A stretch of 14,256 nt of DNA from an uncultured Blautia sp. (GCF_937880195.1 NZ_CALFLA010000119.1:1-14256); one strand, 5' to 3'; counted from the first letter of the stretch, positions 6,574 to 14,212 are shown. Numbers and translations: made by a program. The notes: generated from the letters alone by a model not told the origin.

Positions 6574-8508
6574 TTAGTTGCGTTCCTTTTTCATAAAGGG
6601 AAGGAACTCCCGTCCGTTTCCTGCATAGAAGCGGCTGAAGATCTCATAATACTCCAGACGGAGTACCTGGATACCTACGATCAGTCCCTCCATAGCGCAG
6701 ACAAAGAGATTGCCCAGGACAATAACGATCCAGTTAGGGGATCCGCCCTCTGCGGCTCCGGCAAGCATCATTACAACCTCCATCATAGCTGCGTGGCTTA
6801 CGGCAAAGGCGCCGATACGCAGGAAAGAAAGAGTGTTGGAAAGATAGCTCAACAGTACCTCAAAGAGTTCAAAGAAGCTCTGCACAAAGAACATGCCTTT
6901 TTGCTCTGGGAAAATCTGTTTTTTCTTTTCCACCAGATTAGTGAGAGGCTCTTTTAAAAACATTAAAAGAAGCGGGACACCAAACATTACTGCCATAACC
7001 GCTGCTGCGGGAAGTTTTTTCCCGGAGACAAGAAGTACCGCAGAAAGGGCGATGGAGCCGTAAAATACAAGTCCGGCAACTGCGTTACTGTCAAACCATG
7101 CTTTTTCTGTATTGTGGTTGCGGACAGAGTTAATGATATTAAATACCATGCAGACCAGAATAAGGAACATTCCGAATCCTATGGCAATGACGAACACGGC
7201 ATTCAGACGGCCTACAAGAGGAACGTCCATCATAGCTGTCATGGGCTTCAGCCAGTAAGCGTGGAGCACATGCTCGAATCCGAAGATACTGCCGTACATA
7301 AATCCGAAAAAGGTGGAAAATACTCCGGCGCTGCTTATAATTCCTGCCAGGTCCATATGCTTTGTTTTGTAAAGGATCAGACCGCCAAGGAAAAGTAGCA
7401 GTCCCTGTCCAACGTCGCCGAACATGGCGCCGAAGATCAGAGAATAGGTAAGAGCTACAAACCAGGTGGGATCCATTTCATTGTAGGCCGGAAGACCGTA
7501 CATTTTTACATACATCTCAAAAGGCCTGAAAAGTTTTGGATTATGAAGTTTGGTAGGCGGAGTCTTCTTGGCGGGAGTCTGTTCGTCTTCCATAAGGCAG
7601 AAGATCCGGTCGTCATCCTTGATATCTTCCTGGAACGCCAACGCGTCTTTTTCTGTCATCCAGCCGCATAAAATATAAAACGTATTGTTTTCGCCTTTTG
7701 TGCAGGCTGCAAGGCGGCGGATGTCAAAGGATGAAGAGCAGGCATCCAGCGCAGCTTTGGCAGAAACGATATCTGTTTTGTTGTCAATAAGAAAGCGGTC
7801 CGCAGCCTTTTTGTTCTGGGCAAGGCCTGCATGGATATCTTTATGACGTTTATCCAGGCTAGTGAAAGCTTCTTTGGCAGTACCGTTGTAGCAGTCCGGC
7901 ACAAAGATCTGTTCAAAATGCATGGATGAGTAAACGGCATGAACCTTGTGGGCCTGATGCTTTGGTACAAAATATACACCATAGTAATACTGTTCATCTT
8001 CGCTGCATTTGATAAAAATAGTATCCAGGGTATCATAGATATATTTTTCAAATTTCTGGAAGTATTGTTTTTCAATGCGTCCAAAGCGGTAATGAATATA
8101 CTGGAATTTCAGAATGTCTGAAACGTCATGATCCACATTGCGGAAAGGGCGGATGATTTTAAGAGAATCTATCATTTCCGCATGTTCTGCCTGGAGCTTT
8201 TCACGGGCCTCAGTCAGTTCACGGGACTCTTTTTGAAGTCTCCGTACAACAGAGATGGCAGTTTCCGTATCCATTGGCCTTGGTGTGACGCTTCCGGGAT
8301 CTTCCAGTTCTTCATAAAAATCATTAATGGAAGACAGGGCTTCACGATAAGGATTGATCTCCAGAAATGGAGACAGGTTTGCATCCTCTGTCAATTCAGC
8401 CAGTGCGTTTTCCAGATGGATTTCGTATCTGGAAAGATAGGTTTCTGTTACTCTGTCAATGTCTGCCTTTGGTCCTGTGATGCTCAAAAATTTCATTTTT
8501 TCAATCAC
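6574..8508 (-). CDS. ntpI: V/A-type ATPase subunit I (membrane stator, a-like)
   Basis: A 644-residue protein of usual size. Residues 1-345 form the cytoplasmic arm with long charged helices (about 85-120 and 210-260) that connects to the peripheral stalks. Residues 346-625 hold about seven or eight membrane segments forming the ion half-channels next to the K ring. The essential arginine is most likely Arg564 in SFLRIGAFAVSHA, matching the Arg of a-subunits from other V-type enzymes. The conserved end block QVLRLEYYEIFSRFYAGNG (614-632) is present. The start codon is GTG: GGAGGTAAC lies just upstream, and an internal ATG four codons later has no closer ribosome site. It follows subunit C by 27 bases; the 59-base gap before K is the largest in the operon. 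Confidence 0.97.
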   Translation of the reverse strand: MIEKMKFLSITGPKADIDRVTETYLSRYEIHLENALAELTEDANLSPFLEINPYREALSSINDFYEELEDPGSVTPRPMDTETAISVVRRLQKESRELTEAREKLQAEHAEMIDSLKIIRPFRNVDHDVSDILKFQYIHYRFGRIEKQYFQKFEKYIYDTLDTIFIKCSEDEQYYYGVYFVPKHQAHKVHAVYSSMHFEQIFVPDCYNGTAKEAFTSLDKRHKDIHAGLAQNKKAADRFLIDNKTDIVSAKAALDACSSSFDIRRLAACTKGENNTFYILCGWMTEKDALAFQEDIKDDDRIFCLMEDEQTPAKKTPPTKLHNPKLFRPFEMYVKMYGLPAYNEMDPTWFVALTYSLIFGAMFGDVGQGLLLFLGGLILYKTKHMDLAGIISSAGVFSTFFGFMYGSIFGFEHVLHAYWLKPMTAMMDVPLVGRLNAVFVIAIGFGMFLILVCMVFNIINSVRNHNTEKAWFDSNAVAGLVFYGSIALSAVLLVSGKKLPAAAVMAVMFGVPLLLMFLKEPLTNLVEKKKQIFPEQKGMFFVQSFFELFEVLLSYLSNTLSFLRIGAFAVSHAAMMEVVMMLAGAAEGGSPNWIVIVLGNLFVCAMEGLIVGIQVLRLEYYEIFSRFYAGNGREFLPFMKKERN

Positions 8509-8535
8509 GATGTTACCTCCGGGTTATTGAAAATG

Positions 8536-9579
8536 TTAATTATTTCGAATATACTGGAGCGCTTCCTGGGGATTTACGCCGTAACGCACACACTCAATGG
8601 CGATAGTCAGACGGTAAACCTCATGCTCTTTGTGATACAGGTAGGAATAGAGCACAGCTACGGAATAAGGATCCTTACGGGCTTCTTTTTCCAGGGTATC
8701 GCGAAGCATAACATTATAAAATTCTTCCAGGTTATGGGCTTCCAGATGTTCGTATTTTTTGCCGTAATAGGTCTTGCGGAAAAGAGCGCGGGCCTGCTCA
8801 TAGGTTGTGGCTTCCACAAGAGCGTTGATTTCTTCTTTTTTCAGTTTATAATTCATGGGGATCAGTAGAGCGTAAATATCTGCCGCGGCCATGTGAAAAA
8901 AGCGTTTTGATCGGAAAATAAACTGCAGGTTCAGCATATCAAATTTTTCGCCATATGCCATGGTGATTTCTTTGAGGTCATTTCCCGAAAAAAGTTTTTT
9001 GCGCACGTTCCAGATCTGTGAGAAATAATACAGATCCAGCGCCATACCGTAGTCAAAAAGCAAGGCGCTTTCGTGATTTTGGATCTGGGACAGGGGCTGA
9101 TAAAATTCGTGTCCTTTCAGAGCTTCGATCAGTTCTTCCATGCTGGAGCAGGCAGTTAGTACATCCAGATCCAGTTTGGAATGCTTGCGGAAAAACTCAC
9201 AGTAGGGAGTAATGTCTACAGGATCGCTGTCTCTGTGGTCAAAAAGATCTGTGAGGATCTCTTTTAGCACACGGATTTCGTAGCGCTTGGAGTAAAGCTC
9301 CAGGAATTTACGCTGTTCTTTGTTTGCAAACTGATAGATACGGGAAAAGTTATTGAAGATGGACGTCTTCAGAAGCTTTTCGATCTGTCCGCGGTGCAGG
9401 GCGTTTTCATCAAGCTCCTTCCATGCTTCCTCATACTCAGGGGTACGTTTCAGATAAGCGATCACCTGAGGTACGCTGGAAAGCTGGAGAATCTCCAAAA
9501 TCTGCTCTTCCGAGGTCAGCTTGCTTTGCATGGCGCGGATCTTGGTGGAGATCCCGCTATAGGAAAGGAGATTTCCCAT
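8536..9579 (-). CDS. ntpC: V/A-type ATPase subunit C (shaft-to-ring connector, d-like)
   Basis: A 347-residue soluble protein matching the V-type subunit C/AC39 (yeast subunit d) family, the funnel that couples the D/F shaft to the membrane K ring. The N-terminal block YSGISTKIRAMQSKLTS (residues 7-23) and the terminal YLYHKEHEVYRLTIAIEC block are characteristic. The protein is helical and charged with no membrane segment. The ATG is placed 11 bases after GGAGG, a rather long spacing. A closer out-of-frame ATG touches the ribosome site and cannot serve this frame. It lies 18 bases after the first operon gene and 27 before subunit I. Confidence 0.95.
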   Translation of the reverse strand: MGNLLSYSGISTKIRAMQSKLTSEEQILEILQLSSVPQVIAYLKRTPEYEEAWKELDENALHRGQIEKLLKTSIFNNFSRIYQFANKEQRKFLELYSKRYEIRVLKEILTDLFDHRDSDPVDITPYCEFFRKHSKLDLDVLTACSSMEELIEALKGHEFYQPLSQIQNHESALLFDYGMALDLYYFSQIWNVRKKLFSGNDLKEITMAYGEKFDMLNLQFIFRSKRFFHMAAADIYALLIPMNYKLKKEEINALVEATTYEQARALFRKTYYGKKYEHLEAHNLEEFYNVMLRDTLEKEARKDPYSVAVLYSYLYHKEHEVYRLTIAIECVRYGVNPQEALQYIRNN

Positions 9580-9597
9580 GGTGTGTCATGCCTCCTT

Positions 9598-9909
9598 TCA
9601 GTGCTTCAGCATTCTTTGGAATAAATCCTCTGAAAGCTGCTGATGATACCTGCTATAAAAAATGTCCAGATCAGAAAGAGTTGTTTCCATCTGTTGACGG
9701 AGCGCTGTGATTTCTGCATCCTTCTTTTTTTCCAGGCTGTTTCGCAGCTCCTGAATTTTGATGTTTGTCTCCTTTTCCAGTTCAGCGTCAAACGCCTTGC
9801 ATTCCTGTTCCATTTCCGCAGAAAGTGCGGCTTTTGTTTTGTCAGCGTCCTCCATGATCCGGTTTGCAGTCAGCTCAATTTCGGACAGCTTATTTAATAT
9901 CTGTTCCAT
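9598..9909 (-). CDS. V/A-type ATPase G/H-like peripheral stalk subunit (first operon gene)
   Basis: A 103-residue protein, strongly charged and almost wholly helical, with Glu, Lys, Ala, Gln and Arg throughout residues 5-85. It lacks clear signature motifs. Its size, coiled-coil character and position as the first gene of the operon fit the G/H subunit that pairs with subunit E (called AhaH/AtpH in archaea, NtpF in Enterococcus). The start at 9909 is chosen because GGAGG lies just before this ATG; the frame stays open 20 codons further upstream, but that ATG has no such site. The stop codon merges with the ribosome site of the next gene (TGAAAGGAGG). Assignment is mainly from context. Confidence 0.85.
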   Translation of the reverse strand: MEQILNKLSEIELTANRIMEDADKTKAALSAEMEQECKAFDAELEKETNIKIQELRNSLEKKKDAEITALRQQMETTLSDLDIFYSRYHQQLSEDLFQRMLKH

Positions 9910-10240
9910 ATTCAACCTCCTTTTGGCTTCAGGATTTGTGCCTTTGTGGAACTTTATCCTATGATACACCTTTTGTTAAAGAATTACCACACAAATTTTA
10001 TGGTATTATGTAGTTATTATTTTCGATTTTGCTGTTTATCAGTCATAAATACTTGGTTTTACTGCAAAAGAGACAATAAAAAAAGATTAATTTTATGTTT
10101 TTATCAGGTTTTCTTGATACAAAGAGCAAAAAAATGTATGATAGGAGAGAATCAAAAGAAGATTTTTGGAAAAAAGCCGGACTGTGTTCCGGTTTGGAGT
10201 ATAAAGCAGGCCAGTCTGCTGAAAAAGGAGGAACAAAAGG
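9910..10240. other. Divergent intergenic region between the ATPase operon and trmB
   Basis: About 330 A+T-rich bases must hold the promoters for the ATPase operon (- strand) and trmB (+ strand). On the + strand the best sigma-A-like match is TTGTTA at 9973-9978 with TTTTAT 17 bases later at 9996-10001; both are imperfect. On the - strand I see only -10-like words (for example CATAAT at 10005-10010) without a good partner. A TACCA/TGGTA inverted repeat spans 9985-10005. Near trmB a small hairpin, CCGGA/TCCGG, sits around 10180-10195. Two short open frames run into trmB, but neither has a ribosome site. No firm promoter can be named. Confidence 0.5.
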
Positions 10241-10897
10241 ATGCGATTAAGGAATATACCAGGAGCGAAGGATGCGATCCTGGAAAGCTGTTATGTGGTG
10301 CAGGAGCCTAAGGAATGCAAGGGGAAATGGTCAGAGTGTTTTTCCCTGGATCAGCCTCTTCATATAGAAGTGGGAATGGGGAAAGGCAGGTTTCTGATGG
10401 ATATGGCCCGCCTTCACCCGGATATAAATTATGTGGGAATAGAAATGTATGACAGTGTACTGCTTAGGGCTCTTCAGAAAAGGGAAGATCTGGAGGCAGA
10501 GGGAGAAAAATTTGATAACCTGAAATTTATGAGAGTAGATGCCAGAGAATTGCCGGAGATTTTTGAAAAGGGCGAGGTCCAAAAAATCTATCTTAATTTC
10601 TCTGATCCCTGGCCAAAAGCCCGCCATGCCAAGAGACGTCTTACCTCCAGAGAGTTTCTTTCCCGCTATGAGAAGATCCTGGCAGAGGAGGGTACAGTAG
10701 AGTTTAAAACAGATAATAAAGATTTATTTGAATTTTCCCTGGAGGAAGTAAAGGAGAGCCCATGGGAACTTCTGGCTCATACCTTTGATCTTCATAATGA
10801 GGAAGGAATGATGGAAGGAAACGTAATGACGGAATATGAAGAGAAGTTTTCGTCTATGGGTAATCCTATCTGCAAGCTGGTGATCCGTCAGAAGTAG
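10241..10897 (+). CDS. trmB: tRNA (guanine-46-N7)-methyltransferase
   Basis: A 218-residue SAM-dependent methyltransferase of normal bacterial length. It makes m7G at position 46 in the variable loop of tRNAs, in the cytoplasm. Visible motifs: the SAM-binding loop EVGMGKG (residues 43-49), the acidic IE (67-68) that ends the second strand, VDAREL (99-104), the TrmB hallmark NFSDPWPKARHAKRRLT (119-135), FKTDN (155-159), and the C-terminal TEYEEKF (197-203). The ATG has AAGGAGG about nine bases upstream. It is divergent from the ATPase operon. The stop is a double TAG. No terminator follows, so the small gene at 11014 may be on the same transcript. Confidence 0.97.
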   Translation: MRLRNIPGAKDAILESCYVVQEPKECKGKWSECFSLDQPLHIEVGMGKGRFLMDMARLHPDINYVGIEMYDSVLLRALQKREDLEAEGEKFDNLKFMRVDARELPEIFEKGEVQKIYLNFSDPWPKARHAKRRLTSREFLSRYEKILAEEGTVEFKTDNKDLFEFSLEEVKESPWELLAHTFDLHNEEGMMEGNVMTEYEEKFSSMGNPICKLVIRQK

Positions 10898-10923
10898 TAG
10901 GATCCAGGAAATATCCGTACAGG

Positions 10924-10951
10924 TTCCAATAAAAATGAAGATACATATAAT
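10924..10951 (+). promoter_or_regulatory. Candidate promoter before the 50-residue gene
   Basis: TATAAT at 10946-10951 is an exact -10 word. The -35 position (TTCCAA at 10924-10929, 16-base spacer) matches the consensus at only half its bases. If active, transcription would start near 10958, about 55 bases before the small gene. The alternative is read-through from trmB, which has no visible terminator. Confidence 0.35.
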
Positions 10952-11013
10952 ATAGAAGAAACTGTTTCGGAATAAAGGAAAAATCAGTTCAAAATCCGGG
11001 AAGGGAGGCTTCT

Positions 11014-11166
11014 GTGGCTGCAGTTAAAAAGAAAGGAAAACTTCAGTCTGCATTTGCACAGTTTGGATATGAACATAAAAAATTGGAGAGCCATTTGGTA
11101 AAGATTCGTAAAAATACAGAAGAATTGATCAAAATGATGGGAAGCATCGATAAAAATAAAAGGTGA
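11014..11166 (+). CDS. Small basic protein of unknown function (50 residues)
   Basis: I do not recognise this protein. The frame starts with GTG, five bases after GGGAGG, which is a strong ribosome site at good spacing, and runs to a TGA. The product begins MAAVKKKGKLQ and ends DKNKR. It has many Lys and Arg at both ends and a central amphipathic stretch (about residues 12-42) that could form one helix or a short coiled coil. It has no signal peptide, membrane segment or Cys pair. Codon use resembles the neighbours. It lies 116 bases after trmB and before a large stem-loop and tRNA-Lys. The size and charge suggest a nucleic-acid- or ribosome-associated small protein, but that is only a guess. 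That it is a gene rests on the ribosome site and clean frame. Confidence 0.6.
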   Translation: MAAVKKKGKLQSAFAQFGYEHKKLESHLVKIRKNTEELIKMMGSIDKNKR

Positions 11167-11183
11167 TTTACAAAAAAGATAGT

Positions 11184-11234
11184 CTGCCGCTGACAGGAAA
11201 GAGAAAAATAATCAATACTTTCCTGTCGCAGCAG
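11184..11234. other. Strong stem-loop of unknown role
   Basis: GACAGGAAAG at 11192-11201 pairs perfectly with CTTTCCTGTC at 11218-11227 around a 16-base A-rich loop. CTGC at 11184-11187 can pair with GCAG at 11231-11234 outside a small internal mismatch. It begins 17 bases after the stop of the 50-residue gene. Neither side has the T-run expected directly after an intrinsic terminator, so it may instead be an RNA-stabilising 3' end, a processing site or part of a small RNA. Confidence 0.5.
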
Positions 11235-11316
11235 TACAGAAAACTACGATTTTACAGTGGCTTGCAGGATATTTGTTATTGCGGAGAAATTTTTTGAAAA
11301 AAATATAAAATAATGC

Positions 11317-11345
11317 TTGACTTTTTCTGCAGGTTTTCGTATAAT
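11317..11345 (+). promoter_or_regulatory. Strong sigma-A-type promoter of tRNA-Lys
   Basis: TTGACT at 11317-11322 and TATAAT at 11340-11345 are separated by exactly 17 bases. Transcription would start near 11352, giving a 5' leader of about 39 bases before the tRNA. The leader can form a hairpin (TGCGTT/AACGCA around 11352-11377), as pre-tRNA leaders removed by RNase P sometimes do. Confidence 0.88.
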
Positions 11346-11390
11346 AATTCTTGCGTTGAGGAAATACATCAAACGCATACAACGAAATAA

Positions 11391-11463
11391 GCGTCTTTAG
11401 CTCAGTTGGCAGAGCACCTGACTCTTAATCAGGGTGTCCAGGGTTCGAACCCCTGAAGACGCA
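11391..11463 (+). tRNA. tRNA-Lys (anticodon CTT)
   Basis: A 73-base tRNA with all arms visible. The acceptor stem GCGTCTT pairs with AAGACGC, with discriminator A at 11463. The anticodon stem CCTGA/TCAGG encloses the loop CTCTTAA with CTT at 11424-11426. The T arm is CAGGG/CCCTG around TTCGAAC. The D arm contains the usual AGCTCAGTTGGCAGAGC. It reads the AAG codon for lysine. CCA is not encoded and must be added after transcription. It stands alone, with its own promoter and terminator. Confidence 0.98.
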
Positions 11464-11466
11464 TTT

Positions 11467-11516
11467 AAAGCACTGTTTTTGCGGACAACGTGATTGCCGC
11501 GGGGACGGTGTTTTTT
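11467..11516 (+). terminator. Intrinsic terminator after tRNA-Lys
   Basis: An outer stem AAAGCACTGT (11467-11476) pairs with ACGGTGTTTT (from 11505), with two G-T wobbles. An inner stem GCGG-A-CAA / TTGCCGC (11481-11500) stacks inside it. Six T follow at 11511-11516. It starts four bases after the tRNA, so it should end the tRNA transcript. Any transcription of the phosphodiesterase gene from the tRNA promoter would have to read through it. Confidence 0.8.
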
Positions 11517-11553
11517 CGTTATTAGAAAATAATATGGAACAAAGGAGATAAAG

Positions 11554-12288
11554 ATGCGTACAGAAATTTTTGCCCACAGAGGCGCAAGCGGTTACGAACC
11601 AGAGAACACTCTGGAAGCATTTGCACTTGCAGTAGAGCAGGGGGCAGACGGTATTGAACTGGATGTGCAGCTCAGCAAGGACGGACAGATGGTGATTATT
11701 CATGACGAAGATATTGACAGGGTATGCAATGGAACCGGATGGGTAAAAGATTACACATTGGATGAGCTGAGACGTTTTGAGGTCAGCGCTCCTGACGGCA
11801 AAAAAGGTCGGATTCCTACGCTGAGAGAGGTTCTTGAACTTGTAAAACCCAGTGGAATAAAAGTAAATATTGAATTGAAGACAGGAATTTTCTGGTATCC
11901 TGAGCTGGAACGTATGGCAGTAGAGGAAGTCAGATATCAGGGGATGGAGGACCGGGTCATTTATTCATCCTTTAACCATTACAGTATTCAGAAGCTGAAA
12001 GAATATGCTCCAGACGCGGAGACAGCATATTTGTACAGTGATGTGATCCTTAATGTTACAGAATATGCAAAAAAAACAGGAGTAAAAGGTATCCATCCGG
12101 CAATTTATCATATGGTGATGGCAGACTTTCTCAGAGAATATAAAGAAAGCGGCCTGAAGATCCGTGTGTGGACAGTCAATGAAAAGGAGCATCTGGAAAA
12201 ATTGATACGCGCCGGGGTAGATGCGGTAATCACGAATTATCCTGACAGGGCGATAAAGATAAGAGACGAGCTTCAGGGCAAAAAATAA
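11554..12288 (+). CDS. ugpQ: Cytosolic glycerophosphodiester phosphodiesterase
   Basis: A 244-residue single-domain GDPD enzyme of the UgpQ type. It hydrolyses glycerophosphodiesters (from lipid turnover) to sn-glycerol 3-phosphate and an alcohol. No signal peptide or membrane segment is present, so it acts in the cytoplasm. The catalytic and metal residues are visible: His8 and Arg9 in AHRGASG, PENT (16-19, Glu17), Glu35 and Asp37 in IELDVQ, the general acid His50 in IIHDE, Glu107 and Lys109 in IELKT, and the conserved WTVN (206-209) near the end. The start has AAAGGAG at good spacing. No clear promoter is seen in the 40 bases between the tRNA terminator and this gene. The symbol follows the closest known subfamily; gene-level identity is inferred. 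Confidence 0.93.
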   Translation: MRTEIFAHRGASGYEPENTLEAFALAVEQGADGIELDVQLSKDGQMVIIHDEDIDRVCNGTGWVKDYTLDELRRFEVSAPDGKKGRIPTLREVLELVKPSGIKVNIELKTGIFWYPELERMAVEEVRYQGMEDRVIYSSFNHYSIQKLKEYAPDAETAYLYSDVILNVTEYAKKTGVKGIHPAIYHMVMADFLREYKESGLKIRVWTVNEKEHLEKLIRAGVDAVITNYPDRAIKIRDELQGKK

Positions 12289-12300
12289 TTCTCTATAAAG

Positions 12301-12400
12301 AAGGAGGGCCGGGCTGCTGCGCCCGGCGAGTATGAAAAAGAAAAATCTATGTAAAAAAGCATTTGCTTTATTTGTTTATTGCTATACTTGGAATTTGTGA
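12301..12400 (+). other. Ribosome site, G+C hairpin and 22-codon open frame
   Basis: AAGGAGG at 12301-12307 abuts the hairpin GCCGGGC (12308-12314) / GCCCGGC (12321-12327), a perfect 7-bp stem with loop TGCTGC. GAGT and then ATG at 12332 follow. The frame runs 22 codons to TGA at 12398-12400. It encodes a peptide starting MKKKNLCKK with a hydrophobic and aromatic second half (AFALFVYCYTW). If the hairpin folds, the ribosome site ends up four bases from the ATG, a normal distance or slightly short. Alternatively the hairpin is just the 3' end of the phosphodiesterase transcript, and the frame is chance. Translation is not shown. Confidence 0.35.
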
Positions 12401-12550
12401 TGAAATTGTGAGGATAAATTGAAAAAAAAGTGATGGATTTCTAAAGAACATATAAATTCTGAAAAAGAAAGCAGATGTTTAGCTGCCTTGTATCGGCGGA
12501 CTGCATAAAATTTTTGTGTGAAAGCCAGAAGATTTTTTCTATATTCATTC

Positions 12551-12579
12551 TTGTAAATAGGGTTTTCCTTCTATATAAT
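12551..12579 (+). promoter_or_regulatory. Sigma-A-type promoter of guaA
   Basis: TTGTAA at 12551-12556 and TATAAT at 12574-12579 are spaced by 17 bases; the -35 matches consensus at four of six positions and the -10 is perfect. Transcription would start near 12586, giving a leader of about 42 bases with no room for a purine riboswitch. Confidence 0.75.
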
Positions 12580-12627
12580 AAGTAAAGAAAAATCAAGAGA
12601 CCCATAATGACCCTCAGGAGGAAAAAC

Positions 12628-14172
12628 ATGAAGAGAGAAACTGTTGTTGTACTTGATTTCGGTGGACAGTATAATCAGCTGATCGCCCGTCGTGTAAGAG
12701 AGTGTAATGTTTACTGTGAGATTTATTCTTACAGGACTGATATTGAAAAAATAAAGGAAATTCAGCCAAAGGGAATTATTTTTACCGGCGGACCGAATAG
12801 CGTATATCTGGAAGATTCTCCCAGATACGCAGAAGAAATCTATGAACTGGGGGTTCCGATCCTTGGAATCTGTTATGGTTCTCAGCTTATGATGCATCAG
12901 CTTGGAGGCAAAGTAGAAAAGGCGCCTGTTCGTGAGTATGGCAAGATTGAGGTAAATGTAGATACTCAGTCTAAGCTTTTTAAGGACGTTTCTTCCAAAA
13001 CTATCTGCTGGATGAGCCATAATGACTATATTGCGAAGGAAGCTCCTGGATTTAAGGTTTCTGCATGGACAAAGGACTGTCCGGTGGCAGCGGTTGAAAG
13101 TCCAGATAAAAATCTGTATGCAGTTCAGTTCCATCCAGAAGTGCTTCACACCCAGGAAGGAACAAAAATGCTGTCTAATTTTGTATACCAGATCTGCGGC
13201 TGCGCAGGAGACTGGAAAATGGATTCTTTTGTAGAGGATTCCATTAAGGCAATCCGCGAAAAAGTCGGAAAGGGCAAGGTGCTTTGCGCGCTTTCAGGCG
13301 GTGTGGATTCTTCTGTGGCAGCAGTTCTTTTGTCAAAAGCAGTAGGAAACCAGCTTACCTGTGTGTTTGTTGATCATGGTCTTCTTCGCAAAAATGAAGG
13401 AGACGAGGTGGAAGCTGTTTTTGGACCGGAAGGCTCCTATGATTTGAATTTTATCCGCGTAAATGCCCAGGAGCGCTTTTATGAGAAGTTGAAGGGAGTA
13501 GAAGAACCTGAGCAGAAGCGTAAGATTATTGGCGAAGAGTTTATCCGTGTATTTGAAGAAGAGGCCAAAAAAATCGGAGCTGTAGATTTTCTGGTACAGG
13601 GAACGATTTATCCTGACGTAGTAGAGAGTGGCGTAGGCGGTGAGTCTACAGTAATCAAATCTCACCATAATGTGGGAGGCCTGCCGGATTATGTTGATTT
13701 TAAGGAAATTATTGAGCCTCTTAGAAACCTGTTTAAGGATGAGGTTCGTAAGGCCGGACTGGAGCTTGGAATCCCGGAATATCTGGTATTCCGTCAGCCA
13801 TTCCCGGGACCGGGACTTGGAATCCGTATTATCGGCGAGGTGACAGCCGAGAAGGTACAGATGGTTCAGGAGGCAGACGCTATCTGGCGCGAGGAAATTG
13901 CGGCAGCAGGCTGGGATAAGAAAGTTAATCAGTATTTTGCTGCTTTGACGAATATGAGATCAGTAGGCGTTATGGGTGATGAGAGAACCTATGACTATGC
14001 AGTAGCATTAAGAGCTGTAACGACAACGGACTTTATGACAGCTGAGAGCGCAGATCTTCCCTGGGAGATCATTGGCAAAGCCACCAGCAGGATCGTCAAT
14101 GAAGTAAAGCACGTAAACAGAGTGCTTTATGACTGTACAGGTAAGCCGCCAGCAACAATAGAAATGGAATAA
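12628..14172 (+). CDS. guaA: GMP synthase (glutamine-hydrolysing)
   Basis: A 514-residue enzyme of normal length that converts XMP to GMP using ATP and glutamine, the last step of guanine nucleotide synthesis. The N-terminal class I glutamine amidotransferase domain (about 1-195) has its triad: Cys82 in GICYGSQ, and His169 and Glu171 in QFHPEV. The ATP pyrophosphatase domain (about 205-395) has the PP-loop ALSGGVDSS (221-229). The dimerisation domain follows, with [13 protein letters not shown] and an end in KPPATIEME, where most relatives have ATIEWE. The start at 12628 is chosen because AGGAGG lies six bases upstream; the frame is open for seven more codons, but that earlier ATG precedes the ribosome site. 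It has its own promoter and terminator, so it is monocistronic. Confidence 0.98.
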   Translation: MKRETVVVLDFGGQYNQLIARRVRECNVYCEIYSYRTDIEKIKEIQPKGIIFTGGPNSVYLEDSPRYAEEIYELGVPILGICYGSQLMMHQLGGKVEKAPVREYGKIEVNVDTQSKLFKDVSSKTICWMSHNDYIAKEAPGFKVSAWTKDCPVAAVESPDKNLYAVQFHPEVLHTQEGTKMLSNFVYQICGCAGDWKMDSFVEDSIKAIREKVGKGKVLCALSGGVDSSVAAVLLSKAVGNQLTCVFVDHGLLRKNEGDEVEAVFGPEGSYDLNFIRVNAQERFYEKLKGVEEPEQKRKIIGEEFIRVFEEEAKKIGAVDFLVQGTIYPDVVESGVGGESTVIKSHHNVGGLPDYVDFKEIIEPLRNLFKDEVRKAGLELGIPEYLVFRQPFPGPGLGIRIIGEVTAEKVQMVQEADAIWREEIAAAGWDKKVNQYFAALTNMRSVGVMGDERTYDYAVALRAVTTTDFMTAESADLPWEIIGKATSRIVNEVKHVNRVLYDCTGKPPATIEME

Positions 14173-14212
14173 GTTGGAGTATCGTAAAAACCCAGTGTTT
14201 ATAAGGGCACTG

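Larger units (their letters stand above)
12289..12627. other. Intergenic region between the phosphodiesterase gene and guaA
   Basis: About 340 bases. The left end holds a ribosome site, a perfect G+C hairpin and a 22-codon frame, listed separately. TGCTATACT at 12380-12388 is an extended -10-like word without a good -35. The rest is A+T-rich with only weak hairpins, and the guaA promoter lies at the right end. I looked for a purine riboswitch, common before guanine-synthesis genes in Firmicutes, and found none of its conserved loop sequences. No T-rich terminator follows the phosphodiesterase gene. Confidence 0.55.

Noticed and set aside
8128..8868. Long open frame on the + strand opposite subunits I and C (246 codons)
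   Set aside because: It lies antisense across two clearly real genes, its translation has no recognisable domain, and it is explained by their codon composition.
10134..10311. Two short frames running into the start of trmB (ATG at 10134 and ATG at 10138)
   Set aside because: Neither has a ribosome site, and they overlap each other in different frames. The AAGGAGG nearby fits the trmB start instead.
12404..12420. Similarity to the E. coli lac operator (AATTGTGAGGATAAATT)
   Set aside because: It lacks the dyad symmetry of a LacI-family site, has deletions relative to lacO, and no sugar gene or LacI-type regulator is nearby.
12289..12627. Purine riboswitch expected before guaA
   Set aside because: None of the conserved loop or junction sequences is present, and the best guaA promoter leaves a leader of only about 42 bases.
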